The notes beneath the pieces were generated by a model. It was not told the DNA's origin, did not search any database, and was given only the letters and a program-made list of their open reading frames with translations. From Ochrobactrum sp. Q0168 (GTDB lineage Bacteria; Pseudomonadota; Alphaproteobacteria; Rhizobiales; Rhizobiaceae), in NCBI RefSeq assembly GCF_016427605.1, contig NZ_JAELXQ010000001.1:560860-624859 (forward strand): a stretch of 64,000 nt of DNA, given 5' to 3'. Shown piece after piece: positions 54,824 through 64,000 of this stretch. The position numbers and the translations under genes were made by a program. The stretch's first letter is position 1. Each line of letters begins with the position of its first letter.

Positions 54824-55222
54824 TTGACGAAAAAGACCATCGCTTTCATCGCTTTGCCTGCGATTGCGCTTCTTGCGGCCTGTACGCCGCGCCCGGCCAG
54901 TGGACCCGTAACGCAGAATGTCAGCAAAGCTGCGCTGCCGACGATGGAACGCATCGCTCTGGCTGCCAATAGCTGCTGGTTCAAATCCAAGGACAAGGAT
55001 TTCCGCAGCTATTCGCTGGCACCGGAACTCAATTCTTTCAGCGGCCGTCCGCGTATCTTGGTTGTACCGGGGCATAATCCTGCGGCGCGCCCGCTGCTGG
55101 TCGTTCAGGCGGAAGGCAACCCTGCGCGGGTGGAAACCTTCGGCCCGATGCTTCAGGAAAGCCATGGCAGTCGCATCCTCAGTGACGTCAATCGCTGGGC
55201 ATCTGGCCAGAAAGGCTGCTGA
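54824..55222 (+). CDS. Small putative lipoprotein
   Basis: A 132-residue protein with a lipoprotein signal peptide: the basic start TKK, a hydrophobic core, and the lipobox LLAAC at residue 20. Two further cysteines (NSCWF and the C-terminal GC) could form a disulfide. I choose TTG 54824, which has GGAG eight bases upstream, because the longer frame from 54797 would place nine residues before the signal peptide. I do not recognise the mature domain. It ends in a strong terminator. Confidence 0.75.
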   Translation: MTKKTIAFIALPAIALLAACTPRPASGPVTQNVSKAALPTMERIALAANSCWFKSKDKDFRSYSLAPELNSFSGRPRILVVPGHNPAARPLLVVQAEGNPARVETFGPMLQESHGSRILSDVNRWASGQKGC

Positions 55223-55232
55223 AATTGATAAC

Positions 55233-55262
55233 CCCTCCCGCGATGTCACGGGAGGGTTTTTT
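55233..55262 (+). terminator. Intrinsic terminator of the lipoprotein gene
   Basis: CCCTCCCG / CGGGAGGG stem, 8-base loop, then TTTTTT. Confidence 0.93.
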
Positions 55263-55401
55263 CAAGCGCATGGCTATCATCGTGACGGGCAACACACATA
55301 AGTCTCCTGAAATGTCAGCTCTGTATCCATAAAGTCGGAATTTATGCATTCAACTTGCGCTTGTCTTCCGCAAGAACGGCTCTCACTTCAGACGACGGGC
55401 A

Positions 55402-55656
55402 TCAAATCTCGTCCCGCCTGATGCCTATGTCCTGAAGCTGTCTATCATCCAGCTCCATAAGCATCCGCCTTGTCCGCCGTCTGGCTAACGAGAACCTAAC
55501 TCTATCGGTAATCCATGCCCAGACCTTGCGCATGCGGTGCGGCACATCCGACGGTGGCCGGGAGCGCAATTTCTTGCTTAAATCACTCGGAATATCGACT
55601 TCCGGCAAAATAGCAATGGCATCAATCACATCATTTGTGGGCCTGATGTAGTTCAT
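55402..55656 (-). CDS. DUF1127 protein with N-terminal extension (84 aa)
   Basis: An 84-residue protein. The C-terminal 40 residues are a DUF1127 domain (ARRRTRRMLMELDDRQLQDIGIRRDEI). The N-terminal half (MNYIRPTNDVIDAIAILPEV) is shared with the next gene upstream. ATG 55656 has a perfect AAGGAGG eight bases before it. It is one of two tandem DUF1127 genes, divergent from a MocR regulator that may control them. No CCTCCTCCC hairpins follow, unlike at 2880. Role unknown; some family members bind RNA or respond to stress. Confidence 0.88.
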   Translation of the reverse strand: MNYIRPTNDVIDAIAILPEVDIPSDLSKKLRSRPPSDVPHRMRKVWAWITDRVRFSLARRRTRRMLMELDDRQLQDIGIRRDEI

Positions 55657-55877
55657 TACAGCAGCCTCCTTATTATAACATTAGCGTTATGCGAATGTTT
55701 CAATAATTAGGATACTAACAAACTCACAGAATATAAAGATTACAACTACTTGAGCCAGAATTCTGCCTCACTATTTTGTTGTATTCATTGTCACGATATT
55801 GCTTAAGCAGGCGGCATTTATTGCAGGCGCAGAGTTGCCGACCGATGCCCGACGTGCCATCGAGCCGGTCGATATTT

Positions 55878-56171
55878 CTAACGCAGATGAAACCGCACTT
55901 TACGGGCTTCGCGTTCTGCCTCGCTTCTTTTCAGGCCTATATCGCGCAATTGTTCATCGGTCATTTCGAACAGCGCAAGGCGACTGCGACGCATCATGCT
56001 TCTGTGTAAAAGCCAGTTGAAAAATCGACGCAGCAAGCTTGCGTCCGTTCTCTCTCCTGTCGCCGCATTCAGCTGGGCGTGCAGGCCTTGAGGCAAGTCA
56101 CTTATGCGATCAACATCGGGCATTGGAAGAATTGTATCTATTGTCTCTGTCAGCGGTCTGAAGTAAAACAT
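55878..56171 (-). CDS. DUF1127 protein with N-terminal extension (97 aa)
   Basis: A 97-residue paralogue of the gene at 55402. The N-terminus MFYFRPLTETIDTILPMPDV matches MNYIRPTNDVIDAIAILPEV in pattern, and the DUF1127 core is RSRLALFEMTDEQLRDIGLKRSEAE. I prefer ATG 56171 to the in-frame ATG 56183, which has its Shine-Dalgarno directly against it. It is nearest the divergent MocR gene. A 221-bp gap, AT-rich and without visible genes, separates it from its paralogue, so each may have its own promoter. Confidence 0.85.
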   Translation of the reverse strand: MFYFRPLTETIDTILPMPDVDRISDLPQGLHAQLNAATGERTDASLLRRFFNWLLHRSMMRRSRLALFEMTDEQLRDIGLKRSEAEREARKVRFHLR

Positions 56172-56280
56172 TGCTCGGCCCATCCTTGTGCTCTTCAGAG
56201 GTCCAGAACACCAGATTTGAAGTTCATTCGCGACAAATTTGGATTGGCTGGTATGCTCTAGCGTTGGAATGACTCTATAA

Positions 56281-56309
56281 TTGACTTTACAATCGATACA
56301 ATTTATAAG
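56281..56309 (+). promoter_or_regulatory. Promoter of the MocR gene with TACAAT direct repeats
   Basis: TTGACT (56281-56286), a 17-base spacer, and TATAAG (56304-56309) make a good sigma-70 promoter. The spacer holds TACAATCGATACAAT, two direct copies of TACAAT 9 bases apart, a plausible MocR operator. The -10 box ends only 8 bases before the ATG at 56318, so the mRNA would be leaderless or nearly so. Confidence 0.7.
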
Positions 56310-56317
56310 TTGTCACC

Positions 56318-57724
56318 ATGACAAATTGGATTCCCGACCTATCGAACAAGACTGGTCCTCTTTACCTGCAATTGGCGGATGCCATTGAGGAAGCGATCAG
56401 CAATGGCGGACTGCCCGCAGGTGTAAAACTGCCGCCGCAACGCAATCTTGCCTTCGATCTAAAGGTAACAATCGGTACAATCGGACGCGCCTATGCACTT
56501 GCCCATGAACGTGGCCTTGTCACCGGCGAAGTGGGACGCGGTACCTATGTGCTCGGGGACGAGCCGTCCGAATCCGGGCTTGTCCCACCCGGACTGATCG
56601 GCACAAAACCCGCCGACGTGCCTACTGGCAAAATCCGGCTCGATTCCACATCGGCGCCAGAGGTCGGTCAGCACGAAGTGCTTGCCAGGATCAGCGCTGA
56701 CATTCATCGCGATTTCCCGCAAGAGATTGCCAACTACTCGCGTCAGTTTCCGCAGCATTGGCTGGAAGCAGGCCAGAAATGGCTCGGCAGGGCTGGCTGG
56801 CAGCCGGATCTCGACAATATCGTCATCACCAACGGTGCGCAGGCCGCAAGCATTGCCATCATCACGGCTTTCACCAATCCAGGCGACCGCATCCTGTTCG
56901 AAAACCTGACCTATGCACAGATTGCCCGTTCGGTGCGGCTTCTCGGACGCCGCACGATCCAGGCTGCGCATGACGAATATGGGCTCATTCCGGAAGAATT
57001 CGAACGTGCCTGCCGTCAGCAGCACCCGACTTTGGCATTTCTCATGCCGACGCTGCACAATCCAACGCTTGCGACCATGACGGAAGAGCGGCGGCGCGCC
57101 ATCGCTGATATTGCGCAGCGCTATAATGTCTGGCTCATCGAGGACGATATCTACGGCAGCATGTGCGAAAGCGACATACCGTTGCTGGCGAGCTTTGCGC
57201 CGGAACGCACATTCGTCGTTTCAAGCCTATCCAAGGCAGTTGCCGCAGGCATACGCAGCGGATGGGTTTCCTGCCCGCCGCATTGCGCCCAGCGCGTCAA
57301 GGTCACACACAAGATGATGACGGGCGGCGTGGCCTTTCTTCTGGCTGAAACCGGCGCGCAGCTTGTGCTTTCCGGTGCAGCCGACGCTATCCGCGAGAAA
57401 AGCCGCGTAGAAACCAAAGCGCGGGAGGAAATCGCGTGTCGCGTGTTCTCCGGTTTCGATTTCGTGTCCCGCCCCAATATCCCGTTTCTCTGGATGGGAC
57501 TCCCCGAGCCATGGCTCTCCGGTACGTTCAAGGCTGCGGCCTATGAAAGCGGAATTCTGATCGACGATGAAGACGAGTTCAAAGCCGGGCGCGTCGATCA
57601 GATATTCCACCGCGTGCGCATCGCCTTCTCCTCCCCGACTGACCGGAGCATTGTTGAAAGCAGCTTCCTGACATTGCGGCAATTGCTCGAAAACGAACAG
57701 GCAGGCTATGAGGGCAGCGTGTAA
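56318..57724 (+). CDS. MocR-type regulator (GntR helix-turn-helix plus aminotransferase domain)
   Basis: A 468-residue fusion. The N-terminal winged helix (GPLYLQLADAIEEAISNGGLPAGVKLPPQRNLA, about residues 12-75) is GntR type. The rest is a class I aminotransferase fold with the PLP lysine in SSLSKAVAAGIRSGWV. Such proteins use PLP or its adducts as ligand and usually control the gene across from them, so the divergent DUF1127 pair is a likely target. No Shine-Dalgarno precedes ATG 56318, in line with a leaderless message. Confidence 0.93.
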   Translation: MTNWIPDLSNKTGPLYLQLADAIEEAISNGGLPAGVKLPPQRNLAFDLKVTIGTIGRAYALAHERGLVTGEVGRGTYVLGDEPSESGLVPPGLIGTKPADVPTGKIRLDSTSAPEVGQHEVLARISADIHRDFPQEIANYSRQFPQHWLEAGQKWLGRAGWQPDLDNIVITNGAQAASIAIITAFTNPGDRILFENLTYAQIARSVRLLGRRTIQAAHDEYGLIPEEFERACRQQHPTLAFLMPTLHNPTLATMTEERRRAIADIAQRYNVWLIEDDIYGSMCESDIPLLASFAPERTFVVSSLSKAVAAGIRSGWVSCPPHCAQRVKVTHKMMTGGVAFLLAETGAQLVLSGAADAIREKSRVETKAREEIACRVFSGFDFVSRPNIPFLWMGLPEPWLSGTFKAAAYESGILIDDEDEFKAGRVDQIFHRVRIAFSSPTDRSIVESSFLTLRQLLENEQAGYEGSV

Positions 57725-57910
57725 ACGCTGTCCTTCACCGGACTGTTGGCGTACGTATCCGCCCGGATGCTGAATCAGGCCGGGAAAGCGGCATTTTCCT
57801 ATCGCGCTTCCAACAGAGTTAGGTTAAAGAGGCCCCTTGAAACCTTAGATGCCCAGCCTTCGGCAGAAGGTTTTTGGGTGCCACAGCCTGCGACGGGGTT
57901 GCCCATTTCC

Positions 57911-60133
57911 ATGACTATTTCCAATAAGCGCGACATCACGCCGGAACTCATCGAATCCCATGGCCTCAAGCCGGACGAGTATCAGCGTATTCTCGAATTG
58001 ATCGGACGCGAGCCGAGCTTTACCGAACTCGGCATTTTCTCGGCCATGTGGAACGAGCATTGCTCCTACAAGTCCTCGAAGAAGTGGTTGCGCACACTGC
58101 CAACCACCGGTCCGCGCGTCATTCAGGGCCCTGGTGAAAATGCAGGCGTTGTCGACATTGGTGACGGCGACTGCGTCGTCTTCAAGATGGAAAGCCACAA
58201 CCACCCGTCCTATATCGAGCCCTATCAGGGCGCGGCGACGGGCGTCGGCGGTATTCTGCGCGACGTTTTCACCATGGGCGCACGTCCCGTTGCGGCAATG
58301 AACGCGCTGCGCTTTGGCGAGCCTGACCATCCGAAGACCCGCCATCTTGTATCCGGCGTCGTGTCGGGCGTCGGCGGCTATGGCAACGCCTTCGGCGTGC
58401 CGACCGTTGGCGGCGAAGTGAACTTCGACAAGCGCTACAACGGCAATATCCTCGTCAACGCATTTGCTGCCGGTCTTGCCAAGCATGACGGCATCTTCCT
58501 GTCGGAAGCCAAGGGCGTCGGCCTGCCGGTCGTTTATCTCGGTGCGAAGACGGGCCGCGACGGCGTCGGCGGCGCGACCATGGCGTCGGCTGAATTCGAC
58601 GAGTCGATTGAAGAAAAGCGCCCCACCGTTCAGGTTGGCGATCCTTTCACCGAAAAATGCCTGCTCGAGGCCTGCCTTGAGCTGATGGCTTCCGGCGCGG
58701 TTATCGCCATTCAGGACATGGGTGCGGCTGGTCTCACCTGTTCGGCGGTCGAAATGGGCGCCAAGGGCGACCTCGGCATCGAGCTCATTCTGGACCATGT
58801 TCCGGTTCGCGAAGAGAATATGACCGCCTATGAAATGATGCTTTCGGAAAGCCAGGAGCGTATGCTCATGGTTCTGAAGCCGGAAAAGGAAGCAGAAGCG
58901 CAGGCGATCTTCCGCAAATGGGGTCTCGACTTCGCCATTGTCGGTAAGACCACCGACGATCTGCGTTTCCGTGTCATTCATCAAGGCGAAGAAGTCGCCA
59001 ATCTGCCGATCAAGGATCTGGGCGATCAGGCGCCGGAATATGACCGTCCGTGGATGGAACCGGGCAAGCATGCGCCACTCCCGGCCAGCAATGTGCCGCA
59101 GGCGGAAGACTATTCGGCAGCGCTTCTCAAGCTCATCGGTTCGCCGGATCTTTCGTCGCGCCGCTGGGTCTATGAGCAATACGACACGCTCATTCAGGGT
59201 AACTCCCTGCAGGTTCCCGGCGGAGATGCCGGTGTGATCCGCGTTGAAGGCCATGACACCAAGGCGCTCGCCTTCTCGTCGGATGTGACGCCACGCTATT
59301 GCGAAGCAGACCCGTTCGAAGGCGGCAAGCAGGCTGTGGCCGAATGCTGGCGCAACATCACGGCGACCGGCGCAGAACCGCTGGCTTCGACCGACAATCT
59401 GAACTTCGGCAACCCTGAAAAGCCGGAAATCATGGGCCAGCTCGTCAAGGCCATCGAAGGCATTGGCGAAGCCTGCCGCGCCCTCGATTTCCCGATCGTT
59501 TCGGGCAATGTCTCGCTTTATAACGAAACCAACGGTCAGGCCATTCTGCCAACCCCGACCATTGCTGGCGTCGGCCTTATTCCAGATTGGTCGCAGACGG
59601 CCAAGATCGGCGGCATGCAGGATGGCGACACGCTGGTTCTGCTTGGCGGCGACGGCTCGCATCTGGGTCAGTCGATCTATCTGCGCGATCTGTTCGACCG
59701 TGCAGACGGCCCTGCCCCGACCGTCGATCTTTCGATGGAAAAGCGCAACGGCGAGTTCGTCCGTTCGGCAATCCGTAATGGTCAGGTCACGGCCTGCCAC
59801 GATCTTTCCGACGGCGGTCTGGCGATTGCTGTCGCCGAAATGGCGATCAAATCCGGCAAGGGCGCGGCTCTGAATGCTGGCGATGGCCTGCCACATGCCG
59901 TTCTGTTCGGCGAAGATCAGGCGCGCTATGTGATCGCTGCAACGCCGGAAATGGCCAAGCTCATCGCGCTTAACGCTGAAGGCGCAGGCGTTCCGTTCCG
60001 CATTCTGGGTCAGGTTGGCGGCGACCGTCTGACCATCGGCGATGCCGTCGATGTCAGCGTCGCAGAACTGACGCAGGCTTTTGAAGGCTGGTTCCCGGGC
60101 TTCATGAACGGCGAGCTGGTCAGCGATAACTGA
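57911..60133 (+). CDS. purL: Phosphoribosylformylglycinamidine synthase subunit PurL
   Basis: A 740-residue ATP-dependent large subunit of FGAM synthetase, working with PurS and PurQ. Motifs include [44 protein letters not shown] and [15 protein letters not shown]. The frame opens at 57746, but [14 protein letters not shown] at 57911 is the usual start; its Shine-Dalgarno is weak. It is separated from purSQ by the GST, lipoprotein and DUF1127/MocR genes. Confidence 0.97.
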   Translation: MTISNKRDITPELIESHGLKPDEYQRILELIGREPSFTELGIFSAMWNEHCSYKSSKKWLRTLPTTGPRVIQGPGENAGVVDIGDGDCVVFKMESHNHPSYIEPYQGAATGVGGILRDVFTMGARPVAAMNALRFGEPDHPKTRHLVSGVVSGVGGYGNAFGVPTVGGEVNFDKRYNGNILVNAFAAGLAKHDGIFLSEAKGVGLPVVYLGAKTGRDGVGGATMASAEFDESIEEKRPTVQVGDPFTEKCLLEACLELMASGAVIAIQDMGAAGLTCSAVEMGAKGDLGIELILDHVPVREENMTAYEMMLSESQERMLMVLKPEKEAEAQAIFRKWGLDFAIVGKTTDDLRFRVIHQGEEVANLPIKDLGDQAPEYDRPWMEPGKHAPLPASNVPQAEDYSAALLKLIGSPDLSSRRWVYEQYDTLIQGNSLQVPGGDAGVIRVEGHDTKALAFSSDVTPRYCEADPFEGGKQAVAECWRNITATGAEPLASTDNLNFGNPEKPEIMGQLVKAIEGIGEACRALDFPIVSGNVSLYNETNGQAILPTPTIAGVGLIPDWSQTAKIGGMQDGDTLVLLGGDGSHLGQSIYLRDLFDRADGPAPTVDLSMEKRNGEFVRSAIRNGQVTACHDLSDGGLAIAVAEMAIKSGKGAALNAGDGLPHAVLFGEDQARYVIAATPEMAKLIALNAEGAGVPFRILGQVGGDRLTIGDAVDVSVAELTQAFEGWFPGFMNGELVSDN

Positions 60134-60159
60134 TCACAGCAAAGCGGACACGACTTCGA

Positions 60160-60188
60160 CGCCCGGATGACTATCGTCCGGGCGTTTT
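60160..60188 (+). terminator. Intrinsic terminator of purL
   Basis: CGCCCGGA / TCCGGGCG hairpin followed by TTTTGC. Confidence 0.85.
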
Positions 60189-60311
60189 GCTTATATGGAT
60201 CGCCTGTGTGGCATTTAAACATTAGACAGATACGCATTGACGTACCACGATGGTGCGGTACGATTCGATGACAAACAACGATAAGAAGCTGGAAACGGCG
60301 GGAGTATTTGC

Positions 60312-60545
60312 ATGGCTATGGACGCCCATGAGATCGAAAAACTGATACGCGAAGGGATTCCCGGCGCAAAGGTGACGATCCGCGACCTTGCCGGTGACGG
60401 GGATCATTATGCAGCAGAAGTGGTCGCGGAGAGTTTCCGCGGCAAGTCGCGCGTGCAGCAGCACCAGATGGTCTATGACGCGCTGAAGGGCAATATGGGC
60501 GGCGTGCTTCACGCGCTCGCCCTGCAGACCAGCGTGCCGGAATAA
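60312..60545 (+). CDS. BolA-family protein
   Basis: A 77-residue protein of the BolA/IbaG type. The fold segment GAKVTIRDLAGDGDHYAAEVVAESF and the conserved His in SRVQQHQMVYDAL, which helps bind a shared Fe-S cluster, are present. BolA proteins pair with CGFS glutaredoxins, and one is encoded 240 bp downstream. A 22-bp palindrome (CGTACC..GGTACG, 60241-60262) lies upstream. ATG 60318 is an alternative start. Confidence 0.92.
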   Translation: MAMDAHEIEKLIREGIPGAKVTIRDLAGDGDHYAAEVVAESFRGKSRVQQHQMVYDALKGNMGGVLHALALQTSVPE

Positions 60546-60783
60546 GGCAGCGCTTTATTGAGCGGGCGACATCTGCTGCGGCAAGATGTTGCTCCCTTAA
60601 ATCCGGCACTTCGCGCGTATTTGACTTGCTTTCACCCGAACGGGGTGGTTACGAGCATGGAAATGATTATATTGGGAGAGACCTCCCAATTGTGCCGGCA
60701 TTCGACCCGGCGAGTTTGTTTGAAGCGTGATGACGCCCCATATGGTGTGACGATATTGGGCACGCGCTCTGAAAGGAAACAAG

Positions 60784-61116
60784 ATGACCGGCATTAACGA
60801 TTTCATCGACAATGAAGTGAAGACCAACGACGTCGTGCTTTTCATGAAGGGCACGCCCGGCTTTCCGCAGTGCGGCTTTTCCGGTCAGGTCGTTCAGATC
60901 CTCGACTATCTTGGCGTCGACTATAAGGGCGTGAACGTGCTCGCCTCGGACGAGATTCGTCAGGGCATCAAGGAATATTCCAGCTGGCCGACTATTCCGC
61001 AGCTTTATGTGAAGGGCGAATTCATCGGCGGCTGCGATATCGTGCGCGAAATGTTCCAGTCCAACGAACTACAAGCACTTTTTACCGATAAAGGTATTGC
61101 CACCAAGGCTGCTTGA
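60784..61116 (+). CDS. grxD: Monothiol CGFS glutaredoxin (Grx4 family)
   Basis: A 110-residue glutaredoxin with the CGFS active site ([11 protein letters not shown], Cys near residue 29). The [21 protein letters not shown] segment binds glutathione. It coordinates a [2Fe-2S] cluster with BolA partners and serves iron sensing and cluster delivery. AAAGGAAAC precedes the ATG. The gene ends in a strong terminator. Confidence 0.96.
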   Translation: MTGINDFIDNEVKTNDVVLFMKGTPGFPQCGFSGQVVQILDYLGVDYKGVNVLASDEIRQGIKEYSSWPTIPQLYVKGEFIGGCDIVREMFQSNELQALFTDKGIATKAA

Positions 61117-61158
61117 GGATTAATAGCCGGTCATACGGCTTTAGTCTTAGCTTTTTAC

Positions 61159-61192
61159 AAAAGGCGCCGTTTATCGGCGCCTTTTCGTTTTT
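61159..61192 (+). terminator. Intrinsic terminator of grxD
   Basis: AAAAGGCGCCG / CGGCGCCTTTT perfect 11-bp stem, followed by CGTTTTT. Confidence 0.93.
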
Positions 61193-61292
61193 ATCCGCCG
61201 GCAGTTTCTGCCGGATGCCCCATTTTCGAGATTTCGACGTTCGTACCGCCCTTTTCAGAGGCGGCGCGTCATTATGCCAAGGACTGTCAGTC

Positions 61293-62561
61293 ATGCCGAT
61301 CGACATAAAGAGCGCCTCGCCGGATCAAAAGACCTCCATACACGGGCGTGGCGAATTCATTGCTCTGATCGCAGCCATCATGGCCATCAATGCGCTGGCG
61401 GTTGATATCATGCTGCCCGGCCTGCCGCAGATTGGCGCAAGCCTCGGCGTGCAGTCGGAAAACCACGTGCAATTCGTAATCACCGCCTATCTGCTCGGCT
61501 TCGGTGTATCGCAGCTGTTCTATGGACCGCTCAGCGACCGCTTTGGCCGTCGCGCGCCACTCTTTGGCGGATTGGCGATCTATGTTCTGGCAGCGCTCGG
61601 CGCCGCGATGGTCACGGATTTCACCACGCTCATTATTCTGCGTGTGCTTCAGGGACTGGGTGCAGCAGGAACGCGCGTCATTGCCGTTTCAGTGGTTCGC
61701 GACCGTTTTGCCGGTCGTCAGATGGCGGAAGTCATGTCGCTGGTTATGATGATCTTTATGATCCTGCCGGTCGTCGCCCCCGCTACCGGACAGCTGATCA
61801 TGCTGTTTGGCGAATGGCACCTGATCTTCCTGTCCATGGCCGTGATGGCGCTGATAGTCGCCGTCTGGGCCTTCATCCGCCTGCCCGAGACGCTGCCGAC
61901 AGACCAGCGCCGCCCGCTGACCGTCAAGAGCGTGGTCGGCGGCTTTGGCATCGTGCTGTCGAACCGTGTTGCGCTGTTTTACATGCTCGGCACGTCGTTC
62001 ATCCTCGGCGCGCTGTTCGGCTATATCAATTCCGCCCAGCAGATCTTCGTGGATATCTACAAGCTCGGCTCTTACTTTCCGCTGGCCTTCGCAGCGGTCG
62101 CCATGACGCTGGCGCTGGCATCCTTCCTCAACTCGCGCCTCGTCGGGCGTTACGGTATGCGCCGTATCTCCCAGACCATGCTGCTGGTCTTCACCGGCTT
62201 CAGCCTGCTCTGGATGGTGCTGTCGATTGTATTGGTCGAACCGGTGCCGTTCCCGCTGCTGATGGCGATCTACATGACCATCATGTTCTCGTTCAGCCTC
62301 GTGACGGCCAATTTCAACGCACTCGCCATGGAGCCGCTGGGTGAAGTGGCAGGCACGGCATCGTCTGTGCTGGGCTTTGCCCAGACGGTTATCGGGGCCG
62401 CGTTGGGCGCGATCATCGGTCAGGCCTTTGACGGCACCACGACGCCCGTCGCTATGGGCTATGGCGTGCTCGGCTTCGTCGCCCTGATCTGTGTGCTGAT
62501 CGCCGAACGCGGCAAACTGTTCCGGGTGCAGAATCCGCCTGCGGAACATGTGGTCGGTTGA
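61293..62561 (+). CDS. Bcr/CflA-family multidrug efflux MFS transporter
   Basis: A 422-residue, 12-span inner membrane exporter. The MFS motif A loop is GPLSDRFGRRAP, and the drug-exporter motif region RVLQGLGAAGTRVIAVSVVRDRFAGRQMAEVMS matches Bcr/CflA. The first span contains LAVDIMLPGLPQIG, typical of the family. The frame opens at 61113, but that region holds the grxD terminator; ATG 61293 is right. Substrate unknown. Confidence 0.93.
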   Translation: MPIDIKSASPDQKTSIHGRGEFIALIAAIMAINALAVDIMLPGLPQIGASLGVQSENHVQFVITAYLLGFGVSQLFYGPLSDRFGRRAPLFGGLAIYVLAALGAAMVTDFTTLIILRVLQGLGAAGTRVIAVSVVRDRFAGRQMAEVMSLVMMIFMILPVVAPATGQLIMLFGEWHLIFLSMAVMALIVAVWAFIRLPETLPTDQRRPLTVKSVVGGFGIVLSNRVALFYMLGTSFILGALFGYINSAQQIFVDIYKLGSYFPLAFAAVAMTLALASFLNSRLVGRYGMRRISQTMLLVFTGFSLLWMVLSIVLVEPVPFPLLMAIYMTIMFSFSLVTANFNALAMEPLGEVAGTASSVLGFAQTVIGAALGAIIGQAFDGTTTPVAMGYGVLGFVALICVLIAERGKLFRVQNPPAEHVVG

Positions 62562-62577
62562 TTTTCAACGATAATAA

Positions 62578-62605
62578 AAACCCGCCATTCCGGCGGGTTT
62601 CGTTT

Positions 62606-62607
<2 letters not shown>
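62578..62607. terminator. Terminator between convergent genes
   Basis: CCCGCC / GGCGGG stem, loop ATTCC, A-run on the left and TTTCGTTTTT on the right, so it can serve both strands. It reaches the stop codon of the IMPase-family gene. Confidence 0.88.

Positions 62608-64000
<1,393 letters not shown>

Noticed and set aside
57845-59896. 683-codon minus-strand ORF antisense to purL
   Set aside because: A shadow of purL: rich in Arg, Asp and His with no domain, and no ribosome site.
61113-61292. 60-codon extension of the MFS gene
   Set aside because: It covers the grxD stop and terminator; ATG 61293 gives a normal N-terminus.

Overview
The window is a chromosomal segment of an alphaproteobacterium of the order Hyphomicrobiales (Rhizobiales), most likely Brucellaceae (Brucella/Ochrobactrum group). 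The reasons are the protein sequences (SecDF, TrmFO, CobS, AcpXL and ExoR read like Brucella/rhizobial versions), moderately high GC, intergenic palindromes of the rhizobial 'CCGAAAA..CGGTTTTCGG' type, and a Bru-RS-like repeat. An Ochrobactrum-type genome seems more likely than a classical Brucella, but I cannot prove this from the sequence. Almost all of the DNA is ordered core genome. I see no insertion sequence, integrase, CRISPR array or intact prophage. The one clearly foreign-looking piece is a broken phage-type GH108 lysozyme gene with AT-rich upstream DNA (about 40.3-41.2 kb).

Layout. 0-3.4 kb: trigger factor start (cut by the window edge), tRNA-Leu(UAG), a DUF2157/GDYXXLXY membrane pair, and a DUF1127 microprotein gene followed by four hairpins, each with CCTCCTCCC in its loop (a cuckoo/CcsR-type sRNA array). 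3.4-8.9 kb: trmFO, then convergent secDF, an NDUFAF3-like gene, an NDUFAF6-like gene and yajC. 9-25.6 kb: a long minus-strand string for cell envelope and chromosome maintenance (dgt, argS, a giant SPOR protein, nagZ, scpA, scpB, tatA, tatB, tatC, serS, surE, pcm, nlpD-like). 25.7-31 kb: an Fe-S carrier, a TerB-like protein, exonuclease III, the periplasmic regulator ExoR, a nuclease/uracil-DNA glycosylase pair and an Lrp regulator. 31-35 kb: cobT and divergent cobS, a retropepsin-like protease, dusA. 35-40 kb: a HAD phosphatase, a phosphonate pair (phnM, DUF1045), a sugar kinase and galM.

41.4-46.5 kb holds the very-long-chain fatty acid cluster for lipid A (acpXL, two ketoacyl synthases, an alcohol dehydrogenase, lpxXL). 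The usual fabZ-like gene is missing and one synthase lacks its catalytic cysteine. 46.5-54 kb: rpe, purB, a VOC protein with two good starts, a hydrolase, an aldolase, the F1-ATPase inhibitor zeta subunit (DUF1476), and purC-purS-purQ. 54-57.7 kb: a GST, a small lipoprotein, two tandem DUF1127 genes and a divergent MocR regulator with an apparently leaderless transcript. 57.9-64 kb: purL, bolA, a CGFS glutaredoxin, an MFS exporter, an inositol-monophosphatase family gene and the partial ttcA.

The strongest items for a second look are the DUF1127/CCTCCTCCC hairpin array, the cysteine-less ketoacyl synthase beside a normal one (a chain-length-factor-like pair), the gene neighbourhood of the two complex I assembly-factor homologues, and the MocR/DUF1127 module. 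Function assignments rest on motif recognition and gene order only; no database search was possible.
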